Below the pieces are notes generated by a model. It did no database searches and was not told the DNA's origin. It worked only from the letters and a program-made list of their open reading frames with translations. The translations under genes and the position numbers were made by a program. This document shows positions 24,451 to 32,219 of a stretch of DNA of 32,219 nucleotides, piece by piece; the first letter of the stretch is position 1, and each line of letters begins with the position of its first letter. This DNA comes from CBDAPI01 sp964565865 (GTDB lineage: Bacteria; Acidobacteriota; UBA6911; RPQK01; CBDAPI01), in contig CAZMGM010000026.1 in the NCBI GenBank assembly GCA_964565865.1, positions 1 through 32,219 of the forward strand. Reading direction: 5' to 3'.

Positions 24451-25749
24451 ATGATTTGGGCAGGCCGAATAGCGGACCTCGGCACTGAAAACGCCTTCAA
24501 ACTGGGTGAAGAAATCCAGCGTTGCCTGGAGCGGGGGCTTGACATCGTCAAGTTCAACCTCGGCGAACCTGATTTCGACAGCTCCGCACATATCAATCAG
24601 GTTGCAATCGACCAGATCCAGGCTGGTAACTCCCACTACTGCGACCCGGCGGGGATCTTGCCCCTCCGGAAGTCGATCTCCCACTATATCGAAAAAACAC
24701 GCGGGATCGAGGTCGATCCGTCCCGGATCGTTGTCACCCCCGGTGCCAAGCCGTCGATCTGCTATACGCTCCTGACCTACGTGAATCCAGGGGAAGAGGT
24801 TATCTATCCGAGTCCGGGCTTTCCCATCTACGAATCGTGGATAAAGTTTCTGGGGGCCACCCCTGTGCCCCTGCATCTGGAGGAAGAGCGGGGCTTTGCC
24901 TTTGGCGCTGAGGCCCTCCAGGACCTGATCAGCGAGCGCACCAAGCTGATTATTCTCTGTTCCCCTTCCAATCCGACCGGCGGTGTTCTCTCCGGGGAGG
25001 ACATAAGCAGCATCGCCAGGGTCATCCGCGAGCGCTGTCGCCCTGACCTCCGGGTTTTCGCCGACGAGATCTACGAGCAGATTCTGTTCGACGGCGAGTC
25101 CCATCACAGCATTGCCTGCGAGGAGGGGATGGAGGACGTCACTATCCTGGCCAGCGGGTACTCCAAGAGCTACGCCATGACGGGGTGGCGCCTCGGGTGG
25201 GCGGCCTTGCCCACCCCCGAAGAGGCTGCCCTCTTCAAGCAACTCAATATCAACGTGGTCTCTTGTGTGCCACCGTTCGTTCAAGAGGCGGGCCGAGAGG
25301 CATATGAAAACCCGGCATCACAGCCGTTTGTCGAGGCCATGGTGGCGGAGTTCCAGCGCCGTCGTGACTGGATTGTGCCGGCGCTCAACAGCGTAAATGG
25401 TATGAGGTGTCAGATGCCCAAAGGCGCCTTCTACGTTTTTCCGAACATTGCCGGTATCTGCGAGTCATTAGGGATTCTCGAGGCATATGAATCCATGGCT
25501 CCGGAAGTCCAGGCACAAACCAGTCCGTCAGGGATGTTCCAGATGTTTCTGCTCTACCGTTACGGAGTGGCGACCCTCGATCGCAACTCTTTTGGTTCCA
25601 TTGGAGCGGAAGGGAAGCATTACCTGCGACTTTCGATTGCTACTAGCATGGGAGACTGCCAGGAGGGCGTAAGTCGCATCCGTAGCGCTGCGGGTGACCG
25701 AGACGGCTTCGCGCTCTTCCTGGAAGAAGGGGAGCTCTGGGGACAGTGA
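24451..25749 (+). CDS. PLP-dependent class I/II aminotransferase
   Basis: A 432-residue fold-type I aminotransferase from ATG 24451, chosen over GTG 24427 because GGGAGAG lies just upstream. Features are FNLGEPDFD, the tyrosine/glycine-rich HYCDPAGILPLRKSI, NPTGG with the cofactor Asn, DEIYEQI with the pyridine-binding Asp, and SGYSKSYAMTGWRLGW with the Schiff-base Lys (K239). It probably uses aspartate, alanine or aromatic amino acids with 2-oxo acids. Residues around 360-385 carry an extra loop (ESMAPEVQAQTSPSGMFQMF). It is divergent from the KARI-like operon, with about 275 bases between the two starts, and may share its control region. Substrate specificity is unknown. Confidence 0.92.
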   Translation: MIWAGRIADLGTENAFKLGEEIQRCLERGLDIVKFNLGEPDFDSSAHINQVAIDQIQAGNSHYCDPAGILPLRKSISHYIEKTRGIEVDPSRIVVTPGAKPSICYTLLTYVNPGEEVIYPSPGFPIYESWIKFLGATPVPLHLEEERGFAFGAEALQDLISERTKLIILCSPSNPTGGVLSGEDISSIARVIRERCRPDLRVFADEIYEQILFDGESHHSIACEEGMEDVTILASGYSKSYAMTGWRLGWAALPTPEEAALFKQLNINVVSCVPPFVQEAGREAYENPASQPFVEAMVAEFQRRRDWIVPALNSVNGMRCQMPKGAFYVFPNIAGICESLGILEAYESMAPEVQAQTSPSGMFQMFLLYRYGVATLDRNSFGSIGAEGKHYLRLSIATSMGDCQEGVSRIRSAAGDRDGFALFLEEGELWGQ

Positions 25750-25891
25750 GAATCAGTGCATGGCCCTTCGGTCCTGGCGGAGATGCGCCGGTTTCAGGAT
25801 GCGGAGTGAGCACACGGGATCCAGCGGGAGATATCTACCTGAAAAGGTCTTCAGTGAAGTCCCAAAAAGGCTCTAAGTTATTACACATCAC

Positions 25892-25968
<77 letters not shown>

Positions 25969-26173
25969 CCCCGGGAGAAGAAGATTCTAGCACGCGACCA
26001 GTTACACGATGGGGACGGGCGGCATTCCTACTGTCAGTTCTCCAGCGTAGATCATGCCGAAATGCTCTTCTTTTTCGGGTCAGTGGCCAGGACCGATGCG
26101 GCGTCTTGAAGGGGTTAAAGGTTAAGAGTCCGTGGAACGTGAAACGTGGATCTCGACAGGATGAGCCTTCCGA

Positions 26174-26737
26174 TCAGCCTTTGGATCGCTCCAGATAACG
26201 CCCTTCCTGGGGATCGACTCGGACCACCTCACCAACCGAAATAAAGGGCGGGACATGAATAACGACACCTGTCTCCAGAGTCGCCGGTTTGGGTGAGTTG
26301 CTGGCTGTGGCTCCCTTGAGCTCGGGGGCGGTCTCCATAATTTTCAGTTCTACGACCGAAGGGATCTCGATCCCGATTGCGGATCCCTCGTAAAACTCCA
26401 CCTCGAGCTGCTGGCCCTCTTTCAAATAGTCCTTGAAACTTCCCAGAGCTCCCTCATCGAGAGCGATCTGCTCATAGTTTTCGACGTTCATGAAATGGAA
26501 ATGTGTGCCATCCGTGTAAAGGTACTCCATTTGGTGCTGTTCCAGTGTGGCTCTTTCGATCGACTCCTGGGAGTTGAAGCGTATTTCGTATGAAGAGCCT
26601 GTCTTCAGATTGCGCAGATGAGCTCGCACGATGGCCGCACCCTTACCCGGCGTTCGATGTTGGAAATCGAGGACCCTGTGGGGGTCTCCCTTATAGAGAA
26701 TGACGTTCCCTTTTCGGATTTGAACAGCTGAAATCAT
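26174..26737 (-). CDS. efp: Translation elongation factor P
   Basis: A 187-residue EF-P, which relieves ribosome stalling at polyproline. It has the three-beta-barrel layout: MISAVQIRKGNVILYKGDPH at the N-terminus, the loop with the conserved Lys (PGKGAA, K32), the OB-like YLYTDGTHFHFMNVENYEQI and C-terminal GVVIHVPPFISVGEVVRVDP. The GKG tip has a Lys at the normally modified site; no modification gene is in the window. No Shine-Dalgarno is visible; TATCTT ends 9 bases before the ATG, so the mRNA may be leaderless (inference). Length is standard. Confidence 0.96.
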   Translation of the reverse strand: MISAVQIRKGNVILYKGDPHRVLDFQHRTPGKGAAIVRAHLRNLKTGSSYEIRFNSQESIERATLEQHQMEYLYTDGTHFHFMNVENYEQIALDEGALGSFKDYLKEGQQLEVEFYEGSAIGIEIPSVVELKIMETAPELKGATASNSPKPATLETGVVIHVPPFISVGEVVRVDPQEGRYLERSKG

Positions 26738-26742
26738 GAAAG

Positions 26743-26764
26743 CTTAAGATACCGATTCCAGATT
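26743..26764 (-). repeat. 22-mer shared with the tyrS upstream region (copy 2, upstream of efp)
   Basis: On the minus strand this matches 6187-6208 at 21 of 22 positions. Here it ends 5 bases before the efp ATG, and its TATCTT could be a -10 box with a transcript starting at or near the ATG. Confidence 0.6.
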
Positions 26765-26830
26765 TTAAATTCCAGGTTGTTCACTCCGCTCACTGCCTTG
26801 GCTTTTGAGGAACGGCCCCGCCCTTACCTG

Positions 26831-27156
26831 AGCAGCGGGTCCCTGGAGGCCGTAGCCGCCGCCACTGCCGCAAATAATACGCCGCTCGCCGGATCCTGGA
26901 TTCCTCCCTGGTCTTCGGAATTCCGGGAGACTCCATAACGGCCATTGTCATCTGCGTCCTGTTGATTAAAAATATTATGCTTGGATTCTGCATTTGTACA
27001 AATCCCGAGCAGTCCGTACTCGTCTACTCCATTTACTGGTGCTTCATCTTGGCCAACCTGCTCCTGATTCCCGTAGGGGCCCTCGCGGTCAGAACCAGTG
27101 GGTGGCTTGTCCGAGTTCCACGTAGGTTCCTTCGCTATCAAGGAAAGCTATTATGA
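26831..27156 (+). pseudogene. Fragment of a TctA-type tripartite tricarboxylate transporter permease
   Basis: Two frames joined near 26900-26908 match the middle and later part of TctA (about 500 residues in full). The first frame reads SLEAVAAATAANNTPLAGSW, the second LVFGIPGDSITAIVICVLLI, then TNPEQSVLVYSIYWCFILAN and LLLIPVGALAVRTSGWL, ending at TGA 27154. GIPGD and the AANN motif are hallmarks of the family. Roughly the first half of the protein and its C-terminus are missing, and there is no start codon context. TctA moves tri- or dicarboxylates with a TctC binding protein, neither TctB nor TctC being present here. The remainder of 26738-27353 holds no gene I can support. Confidence 0.8.
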
Positions 27157-27353
27157 TGTCTAGTGGATGCTGGCCATGGGTGTGCTGGGTCTGTTTCGGG
27201 AGGCAACCCTATCCCACTGGGTCCTGTGTTTCTTGGATTCATTCTAGGACCCTGGACCACTGCCCTTTTCACTTATACTCACTAGCGCGCATTTGTGATC
27301 GTTGAACGGGACAATTCTGGCTAATCCATACAGGGACAGGTGATCAGCGAACA

Positions 27354-28280
27354 ATGAAAGCAAAGGTACTGGTTACCGGCGGGGCCGGATTCATCGGCTC
27401 TCATGTAGTGGATATGCTGCTTGAAGCCAACTATGAGGTCGCGGTGGTCGACGATCTCTCGACGGGGAGTATTCGTAACATACCTTCCAGAGTTTCATTT
27501 CACAAAATCGACATTCGAGGCGACCACCTCGAGGAGGTTTTCCGAGGCATCCACCCCGACTATGTCTTACACCAAGCAGCCCGGGCCGATGTCCGCGAGT
27601 CGATCGAAAAGCCTGTTCTCTACGCCGACGTCAACCTTGTGGGCTCAGTGAACCTGTTGCATTGCTGCTGCAAGTACGACGTGAAAAAGGTGGTCTATGC
27701 CTCCACCGGCGGGACCGTGTACGGCGAACCTGAAAAGCTTCCCGTTGAAGAGAGCCACCCTATCAGTCCCCTCGATCCCTACGGGGCTAGCAAATACCAC
27801 GTGGAGCACCACCTGCACATCTGCTGGCAAAACCACGGGCTGAAGTTTACGACACTGCGCTATCCGAATGTCTATGGACCTCGCCAGGATCCCCATGGCG
27901 AAGCGGGTGTGGTTGCGATTTTCTCTGCCAGCATGCTGGCAGGTGGAGACATCACAGTCAATGGGAGCGGCGATCAGGAGCGCGATTTCGTCTACGTCGA
28001 AGACATCGCCAGAGCAAATCTGCTGGCATTGACGACTGGAGAGTGCAGGGAATACAACTTGGGAAGCGGTACTGCGACTTCCGTGAATCAGATCTTCCAG
28101 GTGCTGAGGGAGCTGACGGGATACGAGAAAACACCTCTATACGGACCAGCCAAACAAGGGGAGGTCTTCAGGACATACCTCGACTCCCAAGCAGCACTCA
28201 AGGACCTGGGCTGGATCGCTGAGGTCCGCCTTAAGGATGGACTGGCCCGAACGGTCGAGAGCTTCGGGCAGATCCGGTAA
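27354..28280 (+). CDS. NAD-dependent epimerase/dehydratase (UDP-glucose 4-epimerase-like)
   Basis: A 308-residue extended SDR. The NAD-binding motif TGGAGFIG (8-15), DDLSTG (33-38), the catalytic region STGGTVYGE and Y143-GAS-K147, and LRYPNVYGPRQDPHGEAGVV are all present. These are typical of GalE-like UDP-sugar 4-epimerases, which supply UDP-galactose, UDP-GalNAc or related precursors for cell-surface polysaccharides. The exact nucleotide sugar is not decidable. It stands alone on the plus strand and converges on the small secreted protein gene after 40 bases. Confidence 0.92.
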   Translation: MKAKVLVTGGAGFIGSHVVDMLLEANYEVAVVDDLSTGSIRNIPSRVSFHKIDIRGDHLEEVFRGIHPDYVLHQAARADVRESIEKPVLYADVNLVGSVNLLHCCCKYDVKKVVYASTGGTVYGEPEKLPVEESHPISPLDPYGASKYHVEHHLHICWQNHGLKFTTLRYPNVYGPRQDPHGEAGVVAIFSASMLAGGDITVNGSGDQERDFVYVEDIARANLLALTTGECREYNLGSGTATSVNQIFQVLRELTGYEKTPLYGPAKQGEVFRTYLDSQAALKDLGWIAEVRLKDGLARTVESFGQIR

Positions 28281-28320
28281 AGAATGGTGCTTTCGGTTGG
28301 CCGGTAAGGGCCTTGGCGAC

Positions 28321-28686
28321 TCAGTGGGCAGCTTTCGCTACTGAGCTCACCTGGAGGGCTTTGAACCCGTCTCTTTCCTTGACCGTACCGGTTACATTGA
28401 CGGGGATACCGACGAGGTTCTCAAGTTTTTGAGTCAGTGCTTTCCCCATCAGCAAATAGACATCCCCTGCAACGGATTGAAAACCAGCAGGCTGACCGGA
28501 CTGGATGCATTTATTTGCACAGGCGGCGTGACCTCCACCTGAATTGCCCCCTACGAAACAGGCGAGATCCAGGACCTCCCCTTTCATCTTCACCTCTCCC
28601 CCTCCAGCAGAAAGGTTAGTCAGAGCGACGACGAGCAGCAAGCTAAAACATACTGCGATTTGAGTAAACATATGGCGCTTTTGCAT
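28321..28686 (-). CDS. Small secreted Cys-containing protein of unknown function
   Basis: A 121-residue protein. AAGGAG lies 8-9 bases before ATG 28686, supporting this start. An N-terminal signal (MFTQIAVCFSLLLVVALTNL) is followed by a mature part with GEVLDLACFV, HAACANKCIQSGQPAG, YLLMGKALTQKLENLVG and a final VNVTGTVKERDGFKALQVSS. The beta-rich layout with Cys residues at the start of the mature domain suggests a small OB-like periplasmic protein that may bind metal or form disulphides. Similar short secreted proteins occur in Acidobacteria to my recollection, but no function is known. Confidence 0.8.
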   Translation of the reverse strand: MQKRHMFTQIAVCFSLLLVVALTNLSAGGGEVKMKGEVLDLACFVGGNSGGGHAACANKCIQSGQPAGFQSVAGDVYLLMGKALTQKLENLVGIPVNVTGTVKERDGFKALQVSSVAKAAH

Positions 28687-28781
28687 TGAACTGACTCCTT
28701 TGTCTCAGACGGTGGCAGTTACTGGATCTGGAGGAAGTATATTCAACAGGGTTTTGGGTTTCAAGCGGCAACGGCTCTGAG

Positions 28782-28985
28782 TTACAGTTCTCTGGATCGG
28801 AGGTACATCCCGTAGGACCTCTGAAATAATTTCTTAGAGTAGTGCTGTTCTTGGGCTTCGCGAATGGAAGCGTAATCTCCGTAGGTCACCGACTCAGGTT
28901 TCTCCGGTAGTGGGTTCTGGACCGTTTGCCAAGGAAGGAAGGTTAGAAAGGCCAACGACAGGAGCGCAGAAACAATGATTCTTAT
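28782..28985 (-). CDS. Probable small exported protein with ATA as its best start
   Basis: A 67-codon frame not reachable from ATG, GTG or TTG at a sensible place. It reads (M)RIIVSALLSLAFLTFLPW, a convincing signal-type helix, then a mature part with PEKPESVTYGDYASIREAQE and SKKLFQRSYGMYLRSREL before TAA. GAGAGG lies about 9 bases before the ATA at 28985-28983, in the right place for an ATG. Either the start is the rare ATA, or a G-to-A change or sequencing error removed ATG. It follows the small secreted protein gene's upstream region on the same strand, about 95 bases away. No homologue recognised. Confidence 0.45.
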   Translation of the reverse strand: MRIIVSALLSLAFLTFLPWQTVQNPLPEKPESVTYGDYASIREAQEQHYSKKLFQRSYGMYLRSREL

Positions 28986-29218
28986 AACGTATCCCCTCTC
29001 AGGAGTCGCTCCTCTTGCTCTTGGTGACCCGGAGCCTCCCCTTGTGCTCCTTCCGTCTGTTAATGCACGAGCCCTTCATTTCTTAGTATTCCAGTCCATA
29101 AATTCGCTGACGTTTAGTTCTGATTTGCTCGTTGATGAGCTGATAGCTGATCTGACAGGGCTGACAAGCTGCTGACTGATATTGTTTTTGAGAGTGGGAG
29201 GGGCGGCCTCTGGGGCAG

Positions 29219-30313
29219 CTACCCGGCCTCCCGGGCATGCCGGTGAAGGGCCTTCCGGATCAGGAGGAATTCTCCTAGATTTTCGGAGTTCACAATCCCG
29301 ACCAGTTGTCCGTCACGGACGACCGGCAGAGTTCGGCACTGGCGTTCCTGTAAACGCCCGAAGGCGCTGTGCGCCATTTCTGCCGGATCGGCCACTTGAA
29401 ACTCCCGGACCATAAAGTCAATAACGTTTCCGTCCTCGCCTTCGCTGGCCAGCGCCGACATGAGCCGGGAGCGGGTGAGCACACCCACAACTACCCCCTG
29501 GTCAGTCACCGGAAAGTCCTGCTGAGATCCAGCCAGGATGTGGTGAACCGCGCTGTCGAGCCTGTCCTGGATAGAGAGGCTCTGAAAGTCGGTTATCATG
29601 AGGTGGCTGACCGGAATGCCCCGCAATGCCGTTTTCATCTGCACCATGCTGGCCTCCCCAGCCGCGCCCATCCACACGAAGAGAGCGATAAAGACTAAAA
29701 AAGGGTTGCTGAACAAACCGATGAATCCAAAAAGTAGAGCCAGAACCTGGCCGGTCGTGGCCGCTATCTCCGTTGCCCGAACATACTCCATGCGCAGAGC
29801 CAACAGCGCTCTCAATACTCTCCCGCCGTCCATTGGAAATGCCGGAATCAGATTGAAGACTGCCAGCACAATGTTGATCCAGAACATTTTGACGACAAAG
29901 TTGCCGCCCACCATCTGCAGATTCTGTGGCTCGGCAAGGGTGCCGGTTGGCCCCAGGAACAGAGCCAGACCAGAGGCCAGACCCACGTTGACAGCCGGTC
30001 CCGCAAGTGCCACCAGGAGTTCCTGCCGCGGATCCTCAGGCATGCGCTCCAGGCGCGCCACACCCCCAATTGGCAGAAGCGTAATGTCTCGGGTGGAAAT
30101 TCCGAAACGGCGGGCGGTCAGGGAGTGTCCCAGCTCATGCAGGACAACGATGCCGAAAAGAACGGCAATGAATACGAGACCGTGGAAAGCATCCGTGAGC
30201 CTCTGTCGGGGCAGATAGTAGTTGAGACCGACCCATCCCAGTAGCAATAGAAACGTGACGTGCATGTACACGTCGATCCCGGCGAGTCTGCCCAGTTTCC
30301 AAGACCACTTCAT
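29219..30313 (-). CDS. Site-2-protease-like M50 zinc metalloprotease with CBS domains
   Basis: A 364-residue integral-membrane peptidase of the S2P/SpoIVFB group that cleaves substrates within or next to the membrane. The zinc motif HELGH (59-63) and the third-ligand motif NLIPAFPMDGG (154-164) are intact, in a membrane domain of about six helices (residues 1-220). The C-terminal 130 residues form a pair of CBS repeats (VSHLMITDFQSLSIQDRLDS, QDFPVTDQGVVVGVLTRSRL, CRTLPVVRDGQLVGIVNSEN), which usually sense adenine nucleotides. The substrate is unknown. No ribosome site is evident. The gene stands alone. Confidence 0.93.
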   Translation of the reverse strand: MKWSWKLGRLAGIDVYMHVTFLLLLGWVGLNYYLPRQRLTDAFHGLVFIAVLFGIVVLHELGHSLTARRFGISTRDITLLPIGGVARLERMPEDPRQELLVALAGPAVNVGLASGLALFLGPTGTLAEPQNLQMVGGNFVVKMFWINIVLAVFNLIPAFPMDGGRVLRALLALRMEYVRATEIAATTGQVLALLFGFIGLFSNPFLVFIALFVWMGAAGEASMVQMKTALRGIPVSHLMITDFQSLSIQDRLDSAVHHILAGSQQDFPVTDQGVVVGVLTRSRLMSALASEGEDGNVIDFMVREFQVADPAEMAHSAFGRLQERQCRTLPVVRDGQLVGIVNSENLGEFLLIRKALHRHAREAG

Positions 30314-30712
30314 TGCTGCATTGTCGCCGACAGCAGAGATGAAGACAACGGCTGGTTCTGGTTGGCAGAGGCCTGACCATTCCGCTCCCGTCGACCCTTG
30401 ACTTCAAACTTGGGACTCCAGACTGTCTCCCGCCAGCCCCCCTCATCTCCTACTTCTCTTTTGATATATTCCAGGCGATGGACAGTAATGCTCCCAGGCA
30501 AAGTCACAGTTTTAGTGATGAGACCGCAATTCGCTTTCCTCGAAAGATACGGGTGGGTGGCGCGTCAGTTCGACAGCGTGACCTTTCTCCTCGCTGCCTG
30601 TAATGCCTTGGATACCGTTTACTCCTTTCGGGTCTGAGCCGATTTTTGGCAATATAACTGCAGAGCGCCGGAAGCAACCATCGTAAAGAAACTGTACAAC
30701 GGGCGGGACCAC
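30314..30712. other. Intergenic stretch without a supported gene
   Basis: About 400 bases between divergently oriented genes. An 80-codon open frame (30398-30637) gives a low-complexity, unlikely sequence and overlaps a long antisense shadow of the next gene. Promoters for both flanking genes are expected here, but I could not place convincing boxes. Confidence 0.5.
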
Positions 30713-31774
30713 ATGGGCAGTTACAAGATCGCGGTGATTCCTGGAGATGGAATCGGAGTGGAGGTCATCGCCGAGGGCCTTCGCGTACTGGAGAGAGTCG
30801 CGGCTAACCACAAACTGGATTTGCAGTTCGAGAACCACCCCTGGGGCAGTCGCTATTACTTCGAGCACGGGACGATGATGCCGGCCGAGGCTCTGGACCT
30901 CCTCCGGACCCAGGACGCCATCTATCTTGGCGCCGTGGGGGATCCGGAGCTGCAGGACAATGTCACTCTCAACGGCTTGATTTTGCCCATCCGTCAGACT
31001 TTTCAACAGTTCGCCAACGTGCGCCCGAGCTTCTTGTTCGAGGGCGTCACCTCTCCCCTGGCAGGCAAGGAACCGGGAGCTATCGATTGCGTGGTGGTTC
31101 GCGAGAACACTGAGGGGGAGTACTCTCAGGCGGGAGGACGAGTTCACAGTTTTTCGGACGCCGAAGTCGCTGTTCAGACATCGGTGTTCAGTTACCACGG
31201 CACGGAGCGAATCATTCGGTTTTCCTTCGATCTGGCCGAGAAGCGGGAAAAGCGGCACAAGGTCACTTCGATTACCAAGTCAAATGCCATGGGTTATGGA
31301 ATGACTCTGTGGGACGAAGTGTTCCAGAAGGTAGCCAGGGACTACCCTTGTATTGAGACTGAGTCGCTGCTCGTAGATGCGGCCTGTATGGACCTCATCC
31401 GACGTCCGGAGGATTTTGACGTGCTGGTTGCCTCGAACCTGTTTGGAGACATCATCAGCGAGATCACAGCCGCCACAACCGGCAGCCTCGGTCTTGCCCC
31501 CAGCGCCAATATCGATCCGTCACGCAGCTCTCCTTCTATGTTCGAGCCCGTGCACGGATCCGCGCCGGACATCTCCGGAAAAGGGATCGCCAATCCGCTG
31601 GCTACGATTCTCGCAGCCGGGATGATGCTGGATTTTCTGAACGAGAAGCAGGCTGCCCATTCCATTTACCAGGCAGTTGCCCAACATCTCAAAGAGGGAT
31701 GCCAGAAGACACCGGATTTGGGAGGGTCGGCCACCTCCCGAGAGGCTACGGACGAGATCCTAGGTTATTTATAG
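30713..31774 (+). CDS. Isocitrate/isopropylmalate dehydrogenase-family enzyme (D-malate/tartrate dehydrogenase-like)
   Basis: A 353-residue beta-decarboxylating dehydrogenase. It starts IAVIPGDGIGVEVIAEGL, contains PIRQTFQQFANVRPS (the substrate-phase-loop region), VVRENTEGEYSQAGGRVH, TSITKSNAMGYGMTLWDEVF, VDAACMDLIRRPEDFDVLVA, then NLFGDIISEITAATTGSLGL with metal-binding Asp residues, and MFEPVHGSAPDISGKGIANP. This combination is closer to tartrate/D-malate dehydrogenases (DmlA, TtuC) than to LeuB, and no leu genes are nearby. It would oxidise D-malate or tartrate to pyruvate or a keto acid with NAD. LeuB or an isocitrate dehydrogenase paralogue remain alternatives. GGGCGGGA precedes the ATG. 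The hairpin at 31810-31831 lies downstream. Confidence 0.88.
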   Translation: MGSYKIAVIPGDGIGVEVIAEGLRVLERVAANHKLDLQFENHPWGSRYYFEHGTMMPAEALDLLRTQDAIYLGAVGDPELQDNVTLNGLILPIRQTFQQFANVRPSFLFEGVTSPLAGKEPGAIDCVVVRENTEGEYSQAGGRVHSFSDAEVAVQTSVFSYHGTERIIRFSFDLAEKREKRHKVTSITKSNAMGYGMTLWDEVFQKVARDYPCIETESLLVDAACMDLIRRPEDFDVLVASNLFGDIISEITAATTGSLGLAPSANIDPSRSSPSMFEPVHGSAPDISGKGIANPLATILAAGMMLDFLNEKQAAHSIYQAVAQHLKEGCQKTPDLGGSATSREATDEILGYL

Positions 31775-31809
31775 GACCGTCGCCATGAGCCCGCCTCGGA
31801 ATCCTGCTT

Positions 31810-31831
31810 CCCCCGGACTTCTGCCCGGGGG
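31810..31831 (+). terminator. GC-rich hairpin downstream of the D-malate dehydrogenase-like gene
   Basis: CCCCCGG (31810-31816) and CCGGGGG (31825-31831) form a perfect 7-bp stem with an 8-base loop, 36 bases after the stop. A second stem GGCTCTG/CAGAGCC (31830-31836 with 31859-31865) follows and overlaps it by two bases. No U-tract. Confidence 0.4.
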
Positions 31832-31944
31832 CTCTGATCAGCGGTCACGCGAGGTAACCAGAGCCGGCTGCCGCAGCAGCCGAAAGGGGATCGCGATCGA
31901 CCACCACGCGCCGCTTCTGCTACACTTCGCAGCATTCAAACGGT

Positions 31945-32021
31945 GCGCCCGTAGCTCAGATGGATAGAGCGCTGGTCTCCGGAACCAGAGGCCGCAGGTT
32001 CGAATCCTGCCGGGCGTGCCA
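31945..32021 (+). tRNA. tRNA-Arg(CCG)
   Basis: Acceptor GCGCCCG pairs with CGGGCGT, the first pair being G-U. The D-arm is GCTCAGATGGATAGAGC, the anticodon stem CTGGT/ACCAG with loop CTCCGGA (anticodon CCG), T-arm GCAGGTTCGAATCCTGC, discriminator G, encoded CCA at 32019-32021. It decodes CGG. Confidence 0.95.
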
Positions 32022-32043
32022 GTTTATCCCCTTATTTTTCAAC

Positions 32044-32097
32044 TACTTACATGACACACTCAACCTACCGAAGCGGGGGGTTGTAGATTTGTAAGTA
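32044..32097. repeat. Nested inverted repeats just 3' of tRNA-Arg
   Basis: TACTTAC (32044-32050) is complementary to GTAAGTA (32091-32097), and inside it CAACC pairs with GGTTG. A second GTAAGT copy follows within about 10 bases. Such repeats beside a tRNA 3' end can be recombinase arm sites or a structured RNA; neither is shown. Confidence 0.35.
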
Positions 32098-32219
32098 CGT
32101 GGTAAGTGCAAGCCATTTTCCTACCGCTGAAACTCAAGAGTTTTCCGAACTTCCCGGTTGAGCTTTGGCTCTGGACTCCAGATTGACCTTAGTATCCTCC
32201 GTCAGCAGTGCTAGTTTCA

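Noticed and set aside
24412..25284. 290-codon antisense frame inside the aminotransferase
   Set aside because: It is the complement of a well-supported gene with third-position GC bias and matches no family.
28975..29175. 66-codon plus-strand frame
   Set aside because: Leu/Ser-rich with no ribosome site and no domain; it also runs opposite the start of the small exported protein.
30512..31258. 248-codon antisense frame over the D-malate dehydrogenase-like gene
   Set aside because: A shadow of the real gene; no recognisable domain.

Overview
This window looks like chromosomal DNA from a Gram-negative, GC-moderate bacterium. Two proteins carry Tat signals, there is a lipoprotein-type sugar-binding protein with an inner-membrane ABC importer, and all three tRNA genes whose 3' ends lie in the window encode CCA. 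The mix of families (double metallo-beta-lactamase-fold protein, Nramp-like carrier with an atypical TM1 motif, Tat-exported family-95-like glycosidase, small Cys-rich secreted protein) recalls Acidobacteriota or Planctomycetota, but this assignment is an inference and tentative.

Layout: the left edge cuts a tRNA-Pro gene (minus strand). Next is a two-gene minus-strand unit, multicopper oxidase then ZIP metal transporter (2344 to 184), and a plus-strand zinc-ribbon protein (2536-2949). From 3052 to 5672 there are two decayed genes, a cephalosporin-hydroxylase-family pseudogene and a metallo-beta-lactamase-fold lipoprotein pseudogene, flanking an intact SDR. A 31-bp copy of part of tRNA-Ile lies beside the intact tRNA-Ile, followed by tyrS. 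A double-MBL protein and an Nramp-like transporter (7729-11591) form a plus-strand pair. After a small membrane protein come a fatty acid desaturase, a truncated sugar kinase and the RuMP-type pair hxlA-hxlB, whose upstream region holds a perfect 13-bp palindrome over a possible -35 box.

The central 15.5-24.2 kb region is a carbohydrate-use region. It has an exported glycosidase (plus strand) and, on the minus strand, a tight operon: ketol-acid-reductoisomerase-like protein, a malate/lactate (Ldh2-family) dehydrogenase, single-domain ABC ATPase, two permeases and a sugar-binding protein. The four transport genes are joined by 4-bp stop/start overlaps. The KARI homologue lacks the usual active-site His and one metal-ligand Glu and has no branched-chain biosynthesis neighbours, so it may act on a sugar-derived hydroxy/keto acid. 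A PLP aminotransferase diverges from this operon. Together these genes suggest that a sugar or sugar acid is released, imported and then reduced or isomerised.

The right part holds tRNA-Thr, elongation factor P, a fragment of a TctA-type tricarboxylate transporter gene, a GalE-like epimerase, a small secreted protein, a probable unlisted 67-codon gene whose best start is ATA, a site-2-protease-like M50 peptidase with CBS domains, a D-malate/tartrate dehydrogenase-like enzyme and tRNA-Arg. Four confident gene remnants plus a fifth doubtful one in 32 kb suggest ongoing gene decay, although sequencing error should be excluded for the single-base frameshifts.
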